Source: Paracentrotus lividus
Taxonomy: Eukaryota > Echinodermata > Echinoidea > Camarodonta > Echinidae
DNA length: 64,000 nucleotides
Assembly (NCBI GenBank): GCA_940671915.1
Contig: CALNVZ010002100.1
Coordinates: forward strand, 20,278,651-20,342,650
Direction: 5' to 3'
The notes under the pieces are model-generated. The model ran no database searches, was not told the origin of the DNA, and saw only the letters and a program-made list of their open reading frames with translations. Each line of letters opens with the position of its first letter. Positions within the stretch are counted from its first letter, which is position 1. This document shows, in pieces, positions 12,644 through 24,472 of the stretch. The position numbers and the translations under genes were made by a program.

Positions 12644-13119
12644 CTTTTACCTGGTTGCATGCTGCCATCAAGCCATTTATGTAAAAATAGACACTGAAAT
12701 AACAGCTTCCAGGTATAGGAATAAACTACATACAAACTTGTGTTGAATCAATGATTAAGACGCTAAACCACTTTGTAGAAATGATGTACCTTTTTCTGAG
12801 AATAAGAAGTTTCTACCGTTATAACACCTATACACCAGAAATCAAATTCTTGTAACCAAAAACAAGCTACCCATTTATTCAAGTACGCCCAATGCCTACA
12901 AAATGTAGGCCCTATACATGTACATGTACGGTCCAAGGTACTATTATTGAGTTGTGGGCATTCAGGTCTTGACTAAAGTAGGGTTGTGATACAGGGGCCC
13001 ACGAATTAGAAATATGGACACCACCAGAATTTAGACAACAATCAACATAAGACCCACAACCCTAAGAAATATGATCTAGACCAATTTTCGAGGGGCACGC
13101 AAACGATTTGTGAAGGATA

Positions 13120-13163
<44 letters not shown>

Positions 13164-16053
13164 ACCCTTTATGAAATTACATTTGTAATCATGGAGCCAC
13201 ATATCAAATGCACTTAAGTACACTGGTCAGTGCGAAAGGTTACACTGCTGACCTATATGATATATACAAACCAGATTTAGCCCTTTAAAACACACCCCCT
13301 CACTTGATACTTGAATGAGTAGCAGTGAGACATGTGATCAGAATTCATTACAAACTCCATATGAAGACTTGCATCATTGGTTTATATGATGGGGTCAAGT
13401 ATACTCACTTTCATTTTGGTTTTTAGCTTTCAAACATTATGCCTCATACTATTTGAATATCAGAACCAAATTTTATCAAATTCCCCTTTATGGCATTGCA
13501 AACAAAACACAAAAACAAAACAAAAAAAACTTGTAAAATATAGTCTAAAACCAGCTATTTTATATTTTCTGAAGATGATTTAGGAGAACCTTTAGAATTG
13601 GTTTCCAAATTAGTTTGTTGATTTAATTTAAAAAAAGTTTTGATTCTTAAGAATAAGAACAATTTTCCTGGTTATGTCATATATCAAGGGTTGAAAAAAA
13701 AAGGGTTGGTGATTAGGGAATCCATTTTTTAAGAATTAATTCCACAATAGCAAAACTTCTCAAATTACACGGCTAACAACACCACTGCATATAATATTGC
13801 CTGTAAGCTAGCCACGATCCTCTACAGTCCGCAACGGCTTATTGCTTTTAATCCTTTTCAAAAATATATCAGGAGAATAGCTTACAGTTATAATCTTTAA
13901 TAGAAGAAGTGTATAAGGAATGAAAACATAACAGGCCAACCAAGTTCATTGACTTACATGTACACTAACTTTTATTCCATCAATGAACTTCTTGGCTGTG
14001 TATGAAATTTAATCCTTTGCTTATGGGTACTGGATGGTGTGTGGGTATGCACTAGGCCTATAATACAAAAATCCTGATTAAGATTTATAATGCTACTGAG
14101 TTCTTTTGCTACATGTGGATAACAGTCATAATAAGAGGTATAATTTTATATAAAAAATATCCTTTCAAGGCAATTTTTCAAGGTAATTTTTATTACAGAA
14201 AAACCCATCCAAATCAATCTATATTTCTACTTAACACATGTAACACATAATGGCTACACAGGAGTGGATGAAAACTCTAGAAGATTATAGCATTCTTTAT
14301 CATTGTAATGAACATCATCATCTTGAAGTAAAACTAGCATTGAGTTGTTCCATTGCACAGGGCCTGGTAGACTAGTCTATCATCACCCCACCAAACACAA
14401 ACTGTGAAACACAACCATAGTGCATTCTTGAGGAAAGAGGAGCTATTTTCGAAACTTTGTGGCTTGCATAGTATTCACACCAACTTCCTAAAATGGCTAT
14501 ATCAAAGAAATAAGGACAGGCGGGTAAGATGATAGCTAAGAATTCAGCCGTTTTTCGGTGCTCCACTTAAAATCGTAAACTCTCAAGGATCAGTTTATTA
14601 CTAGCTTCATGCAGGAGATTGCTTTCAAGTTCGTCTAGTCGAGGATCAGTATCAAAAGACAAATCCTAGCACCAGAAGGATGTTACATTCAGTGCTTAAT
14701 AAAATTAAAATGCTTTTTTAGCTTTCAGAAGAAGATTTGAGACGATATTTCAATCTCATTTTTCAGCAAACTCTAGTGAAGAATTGCCTCAAACTTAACG
14801 TTCAATGGTAATAAGAATTGAAAAAAAAAAAAAAATGGAAGTTACTTTGGAATGCTTTCATAGAACTCTCCAGACAAATTAACGAATATTACAATTAATT
14901 AATAATCATAACCATAGAGCCAAAATTACATGGAGTGGAAGAGAGAAAATGAAATACACTGTATAGCTCCTTCGTGTAACACTTCAACACTTTCAGAATC
15001 CATTCTCTTACCTCCAATGTGTGCTTTATATCATTCATAAATCCATCACAGCTGCACAATGCACCTGAGATGATTTACCCAATGTAGCTCCACACCCTAA
15101 CCTTGATACAGGCCTCTCAAGACTCTATTCATTTATGATATTATAGTGCATGAACTCCATATGCCTTGACTCTACATGCACTTGTCAAGGTACCATGATG
15201 TTTACTCTGGGTATTATCTGAAAGCGATATGATTTGGAGGAAAACTTCCAGGGAGAAACTGATCGAGAAAGGGATAAGGAGAGGCGTAGAGACCCTTGAC
15301 TATAGTCCCCATCAAACATGATATCATTTTTCATGAACAGCAACTACCGGTAAGGTAGTTTGAATCTACAGTACACTCTTGTTGTAATGACATGCTTAGG
15401 ACCACATCAATTCCAGAGAGCAAGAGCACTACTGGAAAGTGTCTTCTCACCAAATGAACATTTAACTCTCAGTTGTCAAGTGTATATTTTAAGTTAAAAG
15501 GATTTAAATTTTTAAAATATAAAAACAAAGCTCATATTATTTTCCAAAAACTAGGTTGATACGAGCCCAGTAGAAGTTATTGTGATACCATAAGCACAAA
15601 ACATTCACTATATACATGCCGGTTGATTTTTATTCCTCAAATCCCAGTACAGTATAGGCCTACATTATACACTGCCTTCAAATAGAGTTGGTCTACATGT
15701 TTACCATAGTTTTAAGTTCTAAGCCTATTTCCCTTGTCTAATGGAGTTGCATATATCTTCCCTTAGGTTTGCTCACCTAAATGTTAAGTACTTCACCTTA
15801 CTTAATCCCTTAAGCAATCCAATCCTATGTTTTCTCATCTATTGAGTCACAGTGTGTGTTTACCAAGCACAAGCTTCTTTCCTTTCTACCAAAGCTAAAA
15901 GGGAGATCTCACCCTGCATAATCTTCCCAACTTAGAAGAAATGTCACCATTTTCATACAAATCGTCTTTGCAGAAAGCAAAGAGAGATTGGGAGAAAGCT
16001 TACATGATGATTTCCTTTGCTTTAGAGGCTTGAAGTAGCCCTATTCAGGTCCT
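12644..16053. other. Noncoding stretch
   Basis: No coding exon is seen. It contains a (TA)n tract at 13,122-13,157, a short inverted repeat around 13,946-13,995 (arms AAGTTCATTGA / TCAATGAACTT) and A/T homopolymers. I see nothing else I can name. Confidence 0.5.
13122..13157. repeat. (TA)n microsatellite
   Basis: About 18 uninterrupted TA dinucleotides followed by an A run. Confidence 0.95.
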
Positions 16054-16098
16054 TGTGTGGGTGTGTGTGGGTGTGTGTGTGTGGGTGGGTGGGTGTGA
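16054..16098. repeat. GT/GGTG-rich microsatellite
   Basis: Alternating GTGTGTGTGG and GGGTGGGTGGGTG runs over about 45 bases. Confidence 0.9.
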
Positions 16099-16811
16099 TA
16101 GGGGGAAGAGAAGATTGCTTTATCAATCCCTGAATATCTAAATGTTGGCTGATGAAAGAGGAAATTATGCTAAGAGTAAACTCAATTTAGCATTTGTTTG
16201 TCACTGGTTCCTCTACTTACAAATATAGTTGGGACTACATTATTGTATATGAAAAACCAAGATACCCGTCTGGTCATTCTCTCAGCAATGCTGTGAAAGT
16301 ACAAGTATTATGTATTTTTAAAAGTAAGGAGGTACAGCTAAAGTACAGACTTGTAGTTTCTTGTCTCCACAATCTTATGAAGGTTATCAATACTCTTTTA
16401 GAGCTTTGCATAGATTATTCTGACATTTTGTGGTAATTCTTTCTCAACCTAACAATGTTCTCTTCTTCAAGTCTGTTTATCTCAATGTCAAGAGTAAAAA
16501 TACAGTGATATTTTGCTCAACATTCAATTTCCCCTTCTGGAGGCCCAACTGGAGCCATTCCTTTCATCAAGTTTGGGCAAGTTACGCTCCTAGGTCTACA
16601 GTCAGTGCGTTTGCGTGTAGACCAATTCGGCTCGGGATATCCACAACCCCCTTCTCGGCTACATACAGGTCACTGGTTTGGCAAAGACCTTTACCAGATC
16701 AATAAACAAAGATGAATCTTGGCAATAAACATGTCTCTTGCCACATGGATGCACTTTAATATATCTTCAGTTCAGAACCAAAAGGGGATAAAACTGTGTT
16801 AAATAGGAACT

Positions 16812-17490
16812 GAGCTAACGCCTTTTTGGTACTGATAGATAAAAGACATCATAAACATCATTGCATCTGCTATTGAAGATTGGGAGTTGCTGTTTACGGG
16901 GAGGGGCAAAAGACAGCTAGATGAATGGAGACATCTTTATCATCCATTTGGAGCAATATGGGAGTTAGGCCCTACTTCTGTGTTTAAAAATATTGGCATT
17001 AATGTCATTTTGCATCTCCAGTGACGATAGATGCCATTTATAAACATCATTGCTATGAATACTGGGAGGTGATCTGTTACAGGGTGGGGGCAAGTAATTG
17101 AGACATGCAATGATTGAGGCATCTACCTATTCGTTTAGAACCAAAAAGACATAAATATATGTTGATTGTATGCCTTTACAGCCCTTTTGGCCATCAGCAG
17201 CTAATATACATATATACCATACATAATAATGAAAAAAAAAAGGGGAGGGGGGTGATCTTGACAGGGTGGGGTCAAAGAATATATGCATAGAATGATAGAG
17301 ATATCTAGGCATTATGTTAAGAGCCAGGTGATGGCATGAAATCTATGTTTATGAATGCCTTTATAGCCCTTTTGGTTATCAGCAGATAAAATACCGGTAT
17401 ATCATACTCATCATTGACTCTGTACCTGGCAGGTTATGTTACAGAGTGTGGAAAGTGATGGAGACAGAAACATATTAGTATGCAAGAAAA
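16812..17490 (+). repeat. Degenerate tandem array, about four units of ~185 bp
   Basis: The order ATGCCTTTAYAGCCCTTTTGG, ATCAGCAG, ATAAAC/ATACAT, GGGAGGTGATCTGT, ACAGGGTGGGG, CAAAGAAT, ATAGAATGAT, GAGAYATCTA and a final GTTTA block recurs at about 16,812, 16,991, 17,165 and 17,354. The last two units are the most alike. The first two have lost much of the opening block. This may be an old satellite remnant. Confidence 0.6.
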
Positions 17491-20400
17491 TAATTAATGA
17501 AATGGAAATGAACAAAGGGATCTTGTATTGACTATCTGAAAAAGTTGGGAGGAGGGGAAATGAATCATCCAACAGAAATAGAATAGGCAACTTCATTTTG
17601 AAGTGTCATCCAATAGAAACAAAGAGACGTCATTATATGATCTGTTTGATTTTTAAAGAGCAAGTAATGACAAATTCTGAATCCAAAGCAATTCCTTAGA
17701 ATTCTTTTTTTTTTTTTGTCAACTGGTCAAGGATACTATAACTTCTAAAACAAAGAAGCAATTAATCACTGAAATCCTCAAAATGACCTCAAAATATAAT
17801 CTTGTCAGATTTGTCAAATGACTCATGAAATCATTATCATTCATTCCCACACTGGGATAAATAATTTCAGTGGCGTCACAGTAACTTTAAACATTGACTT
17901 TTGGTCACCCACAGGGCAATTTGCATTTCTTATCTTGTCCAAATGCAGAAAATGAAAGAAGATAATAAAAAAGAGGAGTTTGCGACTACTGTGAGAAGTG
18001 GTAGATGAGTACACAAAGCTCAGTCAACATGGCCAGACCCATTGATAAGAGTGACCTTACAAATGCTCTACAAATACTTTAAATTCCTAATCGGTTATCA
18101 ACGTCAAAATAATTCGTATCTTGGAAGCATACAGGAATCTAATATACATTTATCATATTCATTTCAGCTCAAAACAATGCAGGTTGGGTTCGTATTATGA
18201 CACGATAAACTGTAGTTTACAAATGTCAAGATAAAACTAAAAATATCAAATGATGGTGTCAGTCTGGCTGTGGTTCCCCGATTAACTTTAAAAGACTTTT
18301 TCAAGAAATAAATGTGACTCATATCATGGCTCAAACACTTTCATATAAATTTTTAAAAAAATGATGAATAAAAAAATAGTTGACAAAATGATAACGATGT
18401 CCTAAACTCTTTTGCAGTACAGAACATCTTATCATTTTGAGGATGTGCGATGGTGATTAATTCACATAAAATTCTCCTCATAAGAAAACGGTCACAAAAT
18501 GCAAGACCAAGATACAACAGTTCCTTCCAATAATATCCAAAATAATTGTTTAAAAGCCTTAAAGACATCAATTCATGTATGCCCTTTGGATCTGAACAGA
18601 GTATCGGCGAATGTGTACAGCTTCACCAAATGAATATTCAACCACTCGCAACAAAACAGATTTAGGCAACCTCTCCCTCCACAAATTCAGATCAATATCG
18701 TTTCTTATCATTAGGTTGCTGGACAATTATCACTGACGTATAGCTTACTCAAATCAACACACAGCTCTAATGAAAATATTCTATCCTCCAAATTTGTTGT
18801 GGCAGTGAGAAATTAGTGACGTTTGAAAATGATATTAGGAGACGAGTGATACGACCAGCTATGGTTGACCCCTGGTGTTATGATGCATATCCCAGATGGG
18901 AACCAAGGCATCTTTGAGATGATGATGAATTATTGATCAAGATAGACTTTCAATCACTGGCCGTTTCTCGCAGTCATCTTTGTTCTCAAAGGATATCAAA
19001 GGAGCATCTTCAAGATGGAGGGATACAGAATGGATGTTGGTAGAAGGATAAGGTCCCTGTTGGGAGCGGGGTGTTGAGACACAGATGGGTGCAGCCATGT
19101 TGTTGTTGTTTTATTTAAAAGTTTTACCTGGATAATTAATCAATTAGATGCTAAAGTAAGCAACAAAAAAAAAACCTAGGTTTTTTGGGGTCCTATTTGA
19201 GGGACTTAGTAATAAGGATGAATGTGGTAACAAAGGGCACAAGCACATGGACTCTAGATCTCCATTTTACAAGACTACTTCTCACACCTTCTACAAATTT
19301 GTAAAACTTCAAAGTTTAAGTATAGAATTAAAAAAAAAAATGTTTATAATTGCTTACCAATTGGCTGACAGGTTAGTAGTTTCTTAATTCCCAGGATCCA
19401 AGTCCAAGTCTGTAACAGAAAAAAAAGTGTAAGGTATCGTGAAGTACAGTTTGATGGATCATCCATGAGTTAGGAGTAAGAAATTCTGTTCAAATTCATC
19501 AGCTCTTCCATAACTGTTTGATACGACCCTCTTAGTAATACGGTGCCTCTGATTACTTCCGTGAAATACTCTCCTGAGTCGTCACAAGTTGTGAATGAAG
19601 AGAAATGGGAGATAAAACTCATCATGATCATCACATCCATCAATAGTCAAATTTATAAAGATGTTTTTAAATAGGATGTGGCTCCTCAGTACAATGAAAT
19701 GAGCTTTTATATCGTCGACTGAGAATAAGAAGGTTGTTAACACTAATACCGTATTAAATGAGTTAAGGCACTTTTTGCTCCAAACATGCATAAATGTTCT
19801 TGTTCTACATGTAAATACCTAAACCATGGCTCTACACTATCTTCTTCTTTTTTTTTTTTTTTTTGGTGAGGGGGGGGGTAGTCCTGATCATACTACATGT
19901 ATATACCTGCTAGGGTATTCCTGCATAATAATCAGTTGTTTTAATTTTGGTATGTTGAGAGTTGTAAGTTGAAATGGGGGGCAATATTGTACAAGAGTCT
20001 GCTCGTTTCTGTCGTACACTCTGAGGTAAGCAACCGCACTCTCCATGAATTGAGTTATTGATATGTACCACATGAAGTAAACAACATGACAGGATAACAA
20101 CGTAAGTTCAAAGCTGAATATCAAAATGGTATGGAAGAGCCTGTGTGAGCATATAATTATCAACTCCCCCTACTGTCCTCCCATCTCACTCAACATCATC
20201 CTCCTCAGCAACATCGGTCCCAGACCACCAAGATAAAAGACTGAGTAGGAGGATGAGGATAATGATGATGCAGGAGTGCTGTTGCCAAGGGTAACGTGTG
20301 GGCCTGAATACAGATCAACATTGCTCTGCTAGACACTCCCCTGTTATGTATCCCAAAACCTTCAACTTAGTAAAATGCACTGCGGAGCCAAAGATGATTT

Positions 20401-20700
20401 CAAATACAATAGTTTTGATTCTAAAATGTTGAGATGGTAAAAAGCTAACATGCAGATTTATTCCCTTTTCTTTCAGGGCGCTTGATAAAGAGATTGTACG
20501 CCATATGCTCGACAGACAATCCCTTGCAAAATTCAAAATCCAAACCCTAATCTTCACATTTACTTTTATACAAAACACATAACCATACAACCCTAATCCA
20601 ACATCATTGATGAAACAGAGGCCGAATCAACTGTAGCCAGACAAATGTGTGCGAGAAAAGCATGTAAAAATAGAAAAGAATTACAAAACAATTCTCAAAA
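17491..20700. other. Noncoding stretch
   Basis: No exon is supported. Homopolymer runs occur at 17,706-17,718 and 19,846-19,877; the second is T followed by G. I see nothing else. Confidence 0.5.
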
Positions 20701-20754
20701 TATATTTCCCTCTGTGTGAACGATCTTATATGGAGCCTGAAGCATGCGAGTAGA

Positions 20755-20935
20755 GTGGGAAAGATGGCTACCTTCCCAAGCTGTATGAACAGATCACAAG
20801 ATCCATTAGCCACTCGCTGGATTCCCTTCCAATATTATTGCATATCATTCATCGTTTATCATCATGTGAAAGCCGAAGGTACACTCAAGCATCTTGAAAG
20901 GCCAAACCGCAGCCATCTTGCTGACGTAACGAGAC
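20755..20935 (-). promoter_or_regulatory. Possible promoter with YY1-like and CRE-like motifs
   Basis: On the minus strand TTACGTCA (20,929-20,922, a CRE-like site) is followed directly by CAAGATGGCTGCGG (20,920-20,907), a good match to the YY1 consensus that often sits just downstream of start sites in animal promoters. A second, oppositely oriented AAGATGGCTACC lies at 20,761-20,772. The spacing and order suit a start site for leftward transcription, which would fit the missing first exon of dystroglycan about 16 kb downstream. This is inference from short motifs only. Confidence 0.25.
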
Positions 20936-21479
20936 GCGATGAGCGGGGCACCATCGCTTGGTGAGGTAACAGAATCTTCTAAAAAGGCAATGATTAGCCA
21001 CAATTATAGCTCTTCTGGTCAGACATTCGGAGATAGTGAGAGTCTGCATCTGGGGTTGATCATCAACTAGATTCAAAGGGACAAATTGCGGAGGTAACCG
21101 AGACGTCGATTTATTATTCGAGTTGTTCAGAGATTCGCAAGGGAGATCCAGCTTGCAAGCCCTGACAGAAACTTACTAACTTGATGTTACGATGGGTAGG
21201 AAAATATTGCCCCAGCGTATACCACGATGCACGAGATATTTTTAATGCATGTATCTAGTTCACATCATTAGTCCACACAAACTATGCTTATCCATATGCA
21301 CAGAAGAGCTCCTCATTATTTTTCATAGAATATTGATAAAGTTCATCTTGTGAGCAGAATTTACCATTAGTCTACCATTCTCTATTAGAAAGTAAGCACC
21401 TCTCATTAGTTCTTCACGAGATCTTCAGAATACAGACTCATTACTGCTTCAATGAGAGACTTGAATGTTTACCCCCCAT

Positions 21480-21915
21480 CTTGTCGCCTCGACTCTCTTC
21501 TATTATTATCCTCATCTATTTTCCTCCCTATGTTTTCTTTCCTTAATTCTCTATCATCTCCTTCTGTTGTATCTTCACCTTTGTGAGATAAGCTATTGCT
21601 TTGTATATTCCCCTCCTCCTCCCCTCTCCTACCCCTTCCCTCCTTCTGCTCATCCTCTCTTCTGCTCCTCCATATCCCCTCTACTCCTCCCTTCTCCTCC
21701 TCCCCTCATCTCCTCCTCCCCTCTTCTACTCCTCCTCCCCTCTTCTTCTCCTCCTCCCCTCTTCTTCTCCTCCTCCCCTCTTCTTCTCCTCCTCCCCTCT
21801 TCTTCTCCTCCTCCCCTCTTCTCCTCCTCCCCTCTCCTTCTATTTTCCTCCTTCTGCTCCTGCCCTCTCCTCCACCTCCTTTCCTCCTCCTGCCCTCTGC
21901 TCCTCCTCCAAGTTC
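21480..21915 (+). repeat. CT-rich tract with 19-bp minisatellite
   Basis: A strongly pyrimidine-biased tract. From about 21,730 to 21,830 the 19-bp unit CCTCCTCCCCTCTTCTTCT repeats five to six times almost exactly, flanked by degenerate versions. Long open frames in several phases on both strands are by-products of the composition, not genes. Confidence 0.9.
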
Positions 21916-22048
21916 CTTCCTGATCTCTCTCTCCCAAGTTAACTTCACTCCCAACCTACCACCCTTCATTGCGCCCCCTCTACCACTTCTCTTCCATTAG
22001 TCCATGCATGCTAATCTCTCTTCATCTTGGCCTAATAACCCATCTCCA

Positions 22049-22070
22049 TATCATCATCATCATCATCATC
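22049..22070 (+). repeat. (ATC)n microsatellite
   Basis: Seven CAT triplets in a row. Confidence 0.9.
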
Positions 22071-23160
22071 TTCCCACTCGCAACCTGCATCCAAAACACA
22101 AGGGTCCATGCCTTCATGCATCCATGTATACCACAGTCACATCTAGGCCAGACCAACCCAAGACTGAACAACAGATAGCATTACAAGAATTGTTAGTTAG
22201 TGGTCCATCTGAAGTTGGTTTGGGGATGTAAGAGGAGCATGACTTGAGATGTTTACAAAATGGACCATCCTTTGGGCAAGAGGTACAAAAGGGGTCAGCA
22301 ATTGCCCCAAAGAGCAGTTTCGATTTGTGACGATCCTAATAGCATTTACCCCCTCTATATATCAAAGGACAAGTTGTCAGTCACAAATAAAAAAATATAG
22401 GCCTACAGTATTCACTGACCACCCACTTATAATTTTCAATTATGAACTTGGCATTGGGCAGCTAAACTCAATTCCAGGGAACCCTCGCTATTTCATTGAT
22501 GCCATTTATCAAAATAATGGCGGTAAATAAAGAAAGTTTACATGGCAGGTCAACCTCGGAAAATATGACATGAATGTCAACAGTGAAATATGAGTGCTTC
22601 CTTGATCCCAGGCTTACATACATGGTTCACTTTCATCCATGCTTTGGAACCAAGCCAAGATAGTGTGCTCTAAGTTCTATGAACTTGTCATCTAAGAAGG
22701 TGGTGCTGGTATTGAGACCACTCTCTTTGGACAATTTGATGGGAAGTTGCCAATTTGGAGGATACAAACAGATTTAAATATACAAGGAACAGATTAAAAT
22801 GAATTTGATAGTGATAAGAAGTGTCCATTTGGTGCATAATAACAGATTTGGATTTTATAAGCATAGCACTACATTAGCAGATTAATACAAATTTGAAGAT
22901 AAAGAACAATTAGCCAGTGAGGCTTTTGATTTGGTCATACATAAATTTGTTGGAAATTAAATTGCTTCTAAATTTATGCTCAGTCCAGTCTCATGTAGTA
23001 CTCTACCGGTACCGGAAAGACCAAATACTTAGGCCTAAATGGTTATCCTTTAAACCCAAGCCTTACAACATCAAGATCATGCAGATGGTAACAAGTTCCT
23101 AAAAGCTATCAGACCTTCCTACCACAGAGAAAATTAGAGAAAAAGATGATATTTCACTTC
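22071..23160. other. Noncoding stretch
   Basis: No exon, RNA gene or clear transposon end was found. Confidence 0.5.
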
Positions 23161-23167
23161 ACGGACA

Positions 23168-23435
23168 CATGTCTCCGCGACTTTGAGACGTCTCAAATAA
23201 TTTTTCTGTTGTGGAGATGTCTCCTATGTCTTTAAGATGTCTCCACGACTCATGAGCCATCAAAGAAACTTGAAGTCTCTGCTATGTCCCATGAGTCGCA
23301 GAGACATCTCAGAGACATCTCTTCGACTCATGGGACATAGCAGAGACTCAAAATACGTCTTTAAGACATCTCCGCAACTAGTATCAAACCCATTTCACAT
23401 CTTTTTCAAACTAGTCTCAAATCTGTTTGAGATAC
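23168..23435. mobile_element. Fold-back element rich in GAGACATCTC
   Basis: The core is an inverted repeat: 23,274-23,304 pairs with 23,318-23,348, with 25 consecutive complementary bases from AGTCTCTGCTATGTCC inward and a 13-base loop. Around it the words GAGACATCTC, GAGATGTCTC and TCTTTAAGA recur in both orientations from 23,168 to about 23,380. The outer limits are uncertain. It resembles a short nonautonomous fold-back element with no coding capacity. Confidence 0.55.
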
Positions 23436-23508
23436 TACCATAAATCCGGATATAGTTATGTTTAAAAGTAGATTGAATGTAGACAAGGCTGATATGAATC
23501 ATTGTTGG

Positions 23509-24472
23509 CAGGGCGCGACAAACCCGCTTGCCCGGGGCCAGTGAAAACCACGGGCGGGCAAGCAAAATTATATCACACTTGCCCGATCGGGCAAGCGGTG
23601 ATTTTCAAAATAAAAAATGTAAAAAGGGGACATTATCTCAGTACTGACGTGGTAAAATCACAGTATTTAGAATAATCACAAATCGGGCGAAAAAAAAGAA
23701 ACACATATCAAAAGATTACCATGATTTCTTGTTTAGTTAATCAACTAAAAAGAAGTAAATTTCTACGCACAGACTCCGTTGCATGGAGGCTGCCATATTG
23801 ATTGAAAACGTAAACAATTAGCGCTAATTCGCCGATAGATGGCGCTAGATTGCTGCAAAATTAAACCCCATCAGCGCGCGGATATCGCTGTTGTTTTGTG
23901 CATGTGCAGGGCGAGGGCTGTTCTGGGATCCGAGGGCCGCGCGTTTACGTCCGTGTGCTGTGTGCGTCATCTCGTGTGTTTTTGTTGATGACGGCGACTC
24001 GAGCGCAAGGAAGACGATCATGGCTCAAAGAAAGATAGGAGATTTTTTTTCCCGCAACGTCAACGAGCGGGAGAGAAAGACACTCAACCACCGACAACGG
24101 AAAAAACACCGACAACGGACAAAAGACAAGCGGCTGCTCCAGCAATACCAGCGAGCTCGAATGCAGAGAAAAGGCCGCGAGCAGGCAACACTCGAAGGCC
24201 TATTCCAACAGCCGCGCGACGAAAGAGAAGAGGAAAAAAATATGAATTTGTGTTTAACATAAATACTGTCTTCGAATGTTTTTTATTGACTCGCAATTAA
24301 AAATTAGATTAGACCTCCAAGAAGATCTATATTTCCTACAAAAATAAAAAGTAATTAAAAACAATGAACATAAAAAGAAAATTTGGGCAAGTGGTTTTTC
24401 CTCTCGGGCAAGCCAAAAAAAATCCACTTGCCCAACAGGGCAAGTGATTTTTTATTTTTTTGGAGAGGCCTG
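23509..24472 (+). mobile_element. hAT-like nonautonomous element, 964 bp, with internal ORF
   Basis: The left end CAGGGCGCGACAAACCCGC and the right end read on the minus strand (CAGGCCTCTCCAAAAAAAT) share a CAGGN start, as hAT ends do, but are otherwise only weakly alike. Inside both ends lies a palindromic GGGCAAG word: CTTGCCCGATCGGGCAAG at the left and CACTTGCCC..GGGCAAGTG at the right. The same two ends occur in reverse orientation at 31,215-31,934 and 46,841-47,534, which defines a family. No clean 8-bp target duplication is visible (ATTGTTGG left, GTTGGTTC right). The interior is more GC-rich than its flanks and contains the ORF at 24,020-24,262. Confidence 0.55.
24020..24262 (+). CDS. 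80-residue basic protein with PIP-box motif, inside hAT-like element
   Basis: An ATG at 24,020 opens an 80-codon frame ending at 24,262; the frame is also open upstream from an ATG at 23,891. Residues 3-10, QRKIGDFF, match the PCNA-interacting PIP-box consensus Q-x-x-[I/L/M]-x-x-[F/Y]-[F/Y] exactly. Residues 55-62, QATLEGLF, are a weaker second match that lacks the first aromatic. Residues 12-53 are very rich in Arg, Lys and Gln and probably helical and nucleic-acid binding. Residues 66-73 are acidic. N-terminal peptides of this kind head some hAT-type transposases, so the likeliest origin is the retained first part of a transposase; the BED finger and catalytic domain are absent. Whether it is expressed cannot be told. 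Confidence 0.35.
   Translation: MAQRKIGDFFSRNVNERERKTLNHRQRKKHRQRTKDKRLLQQYQRARMQRKGREQATLEGLFQQPRDEREEEKNMNLCLT

Noticed and set aside
21465..22000. Several long open frames on both strands, rich in Ser/Pro/Leu or Arg/Glu
   Set aside because: They arise from the CT minisatellite and occur in several phases at once.
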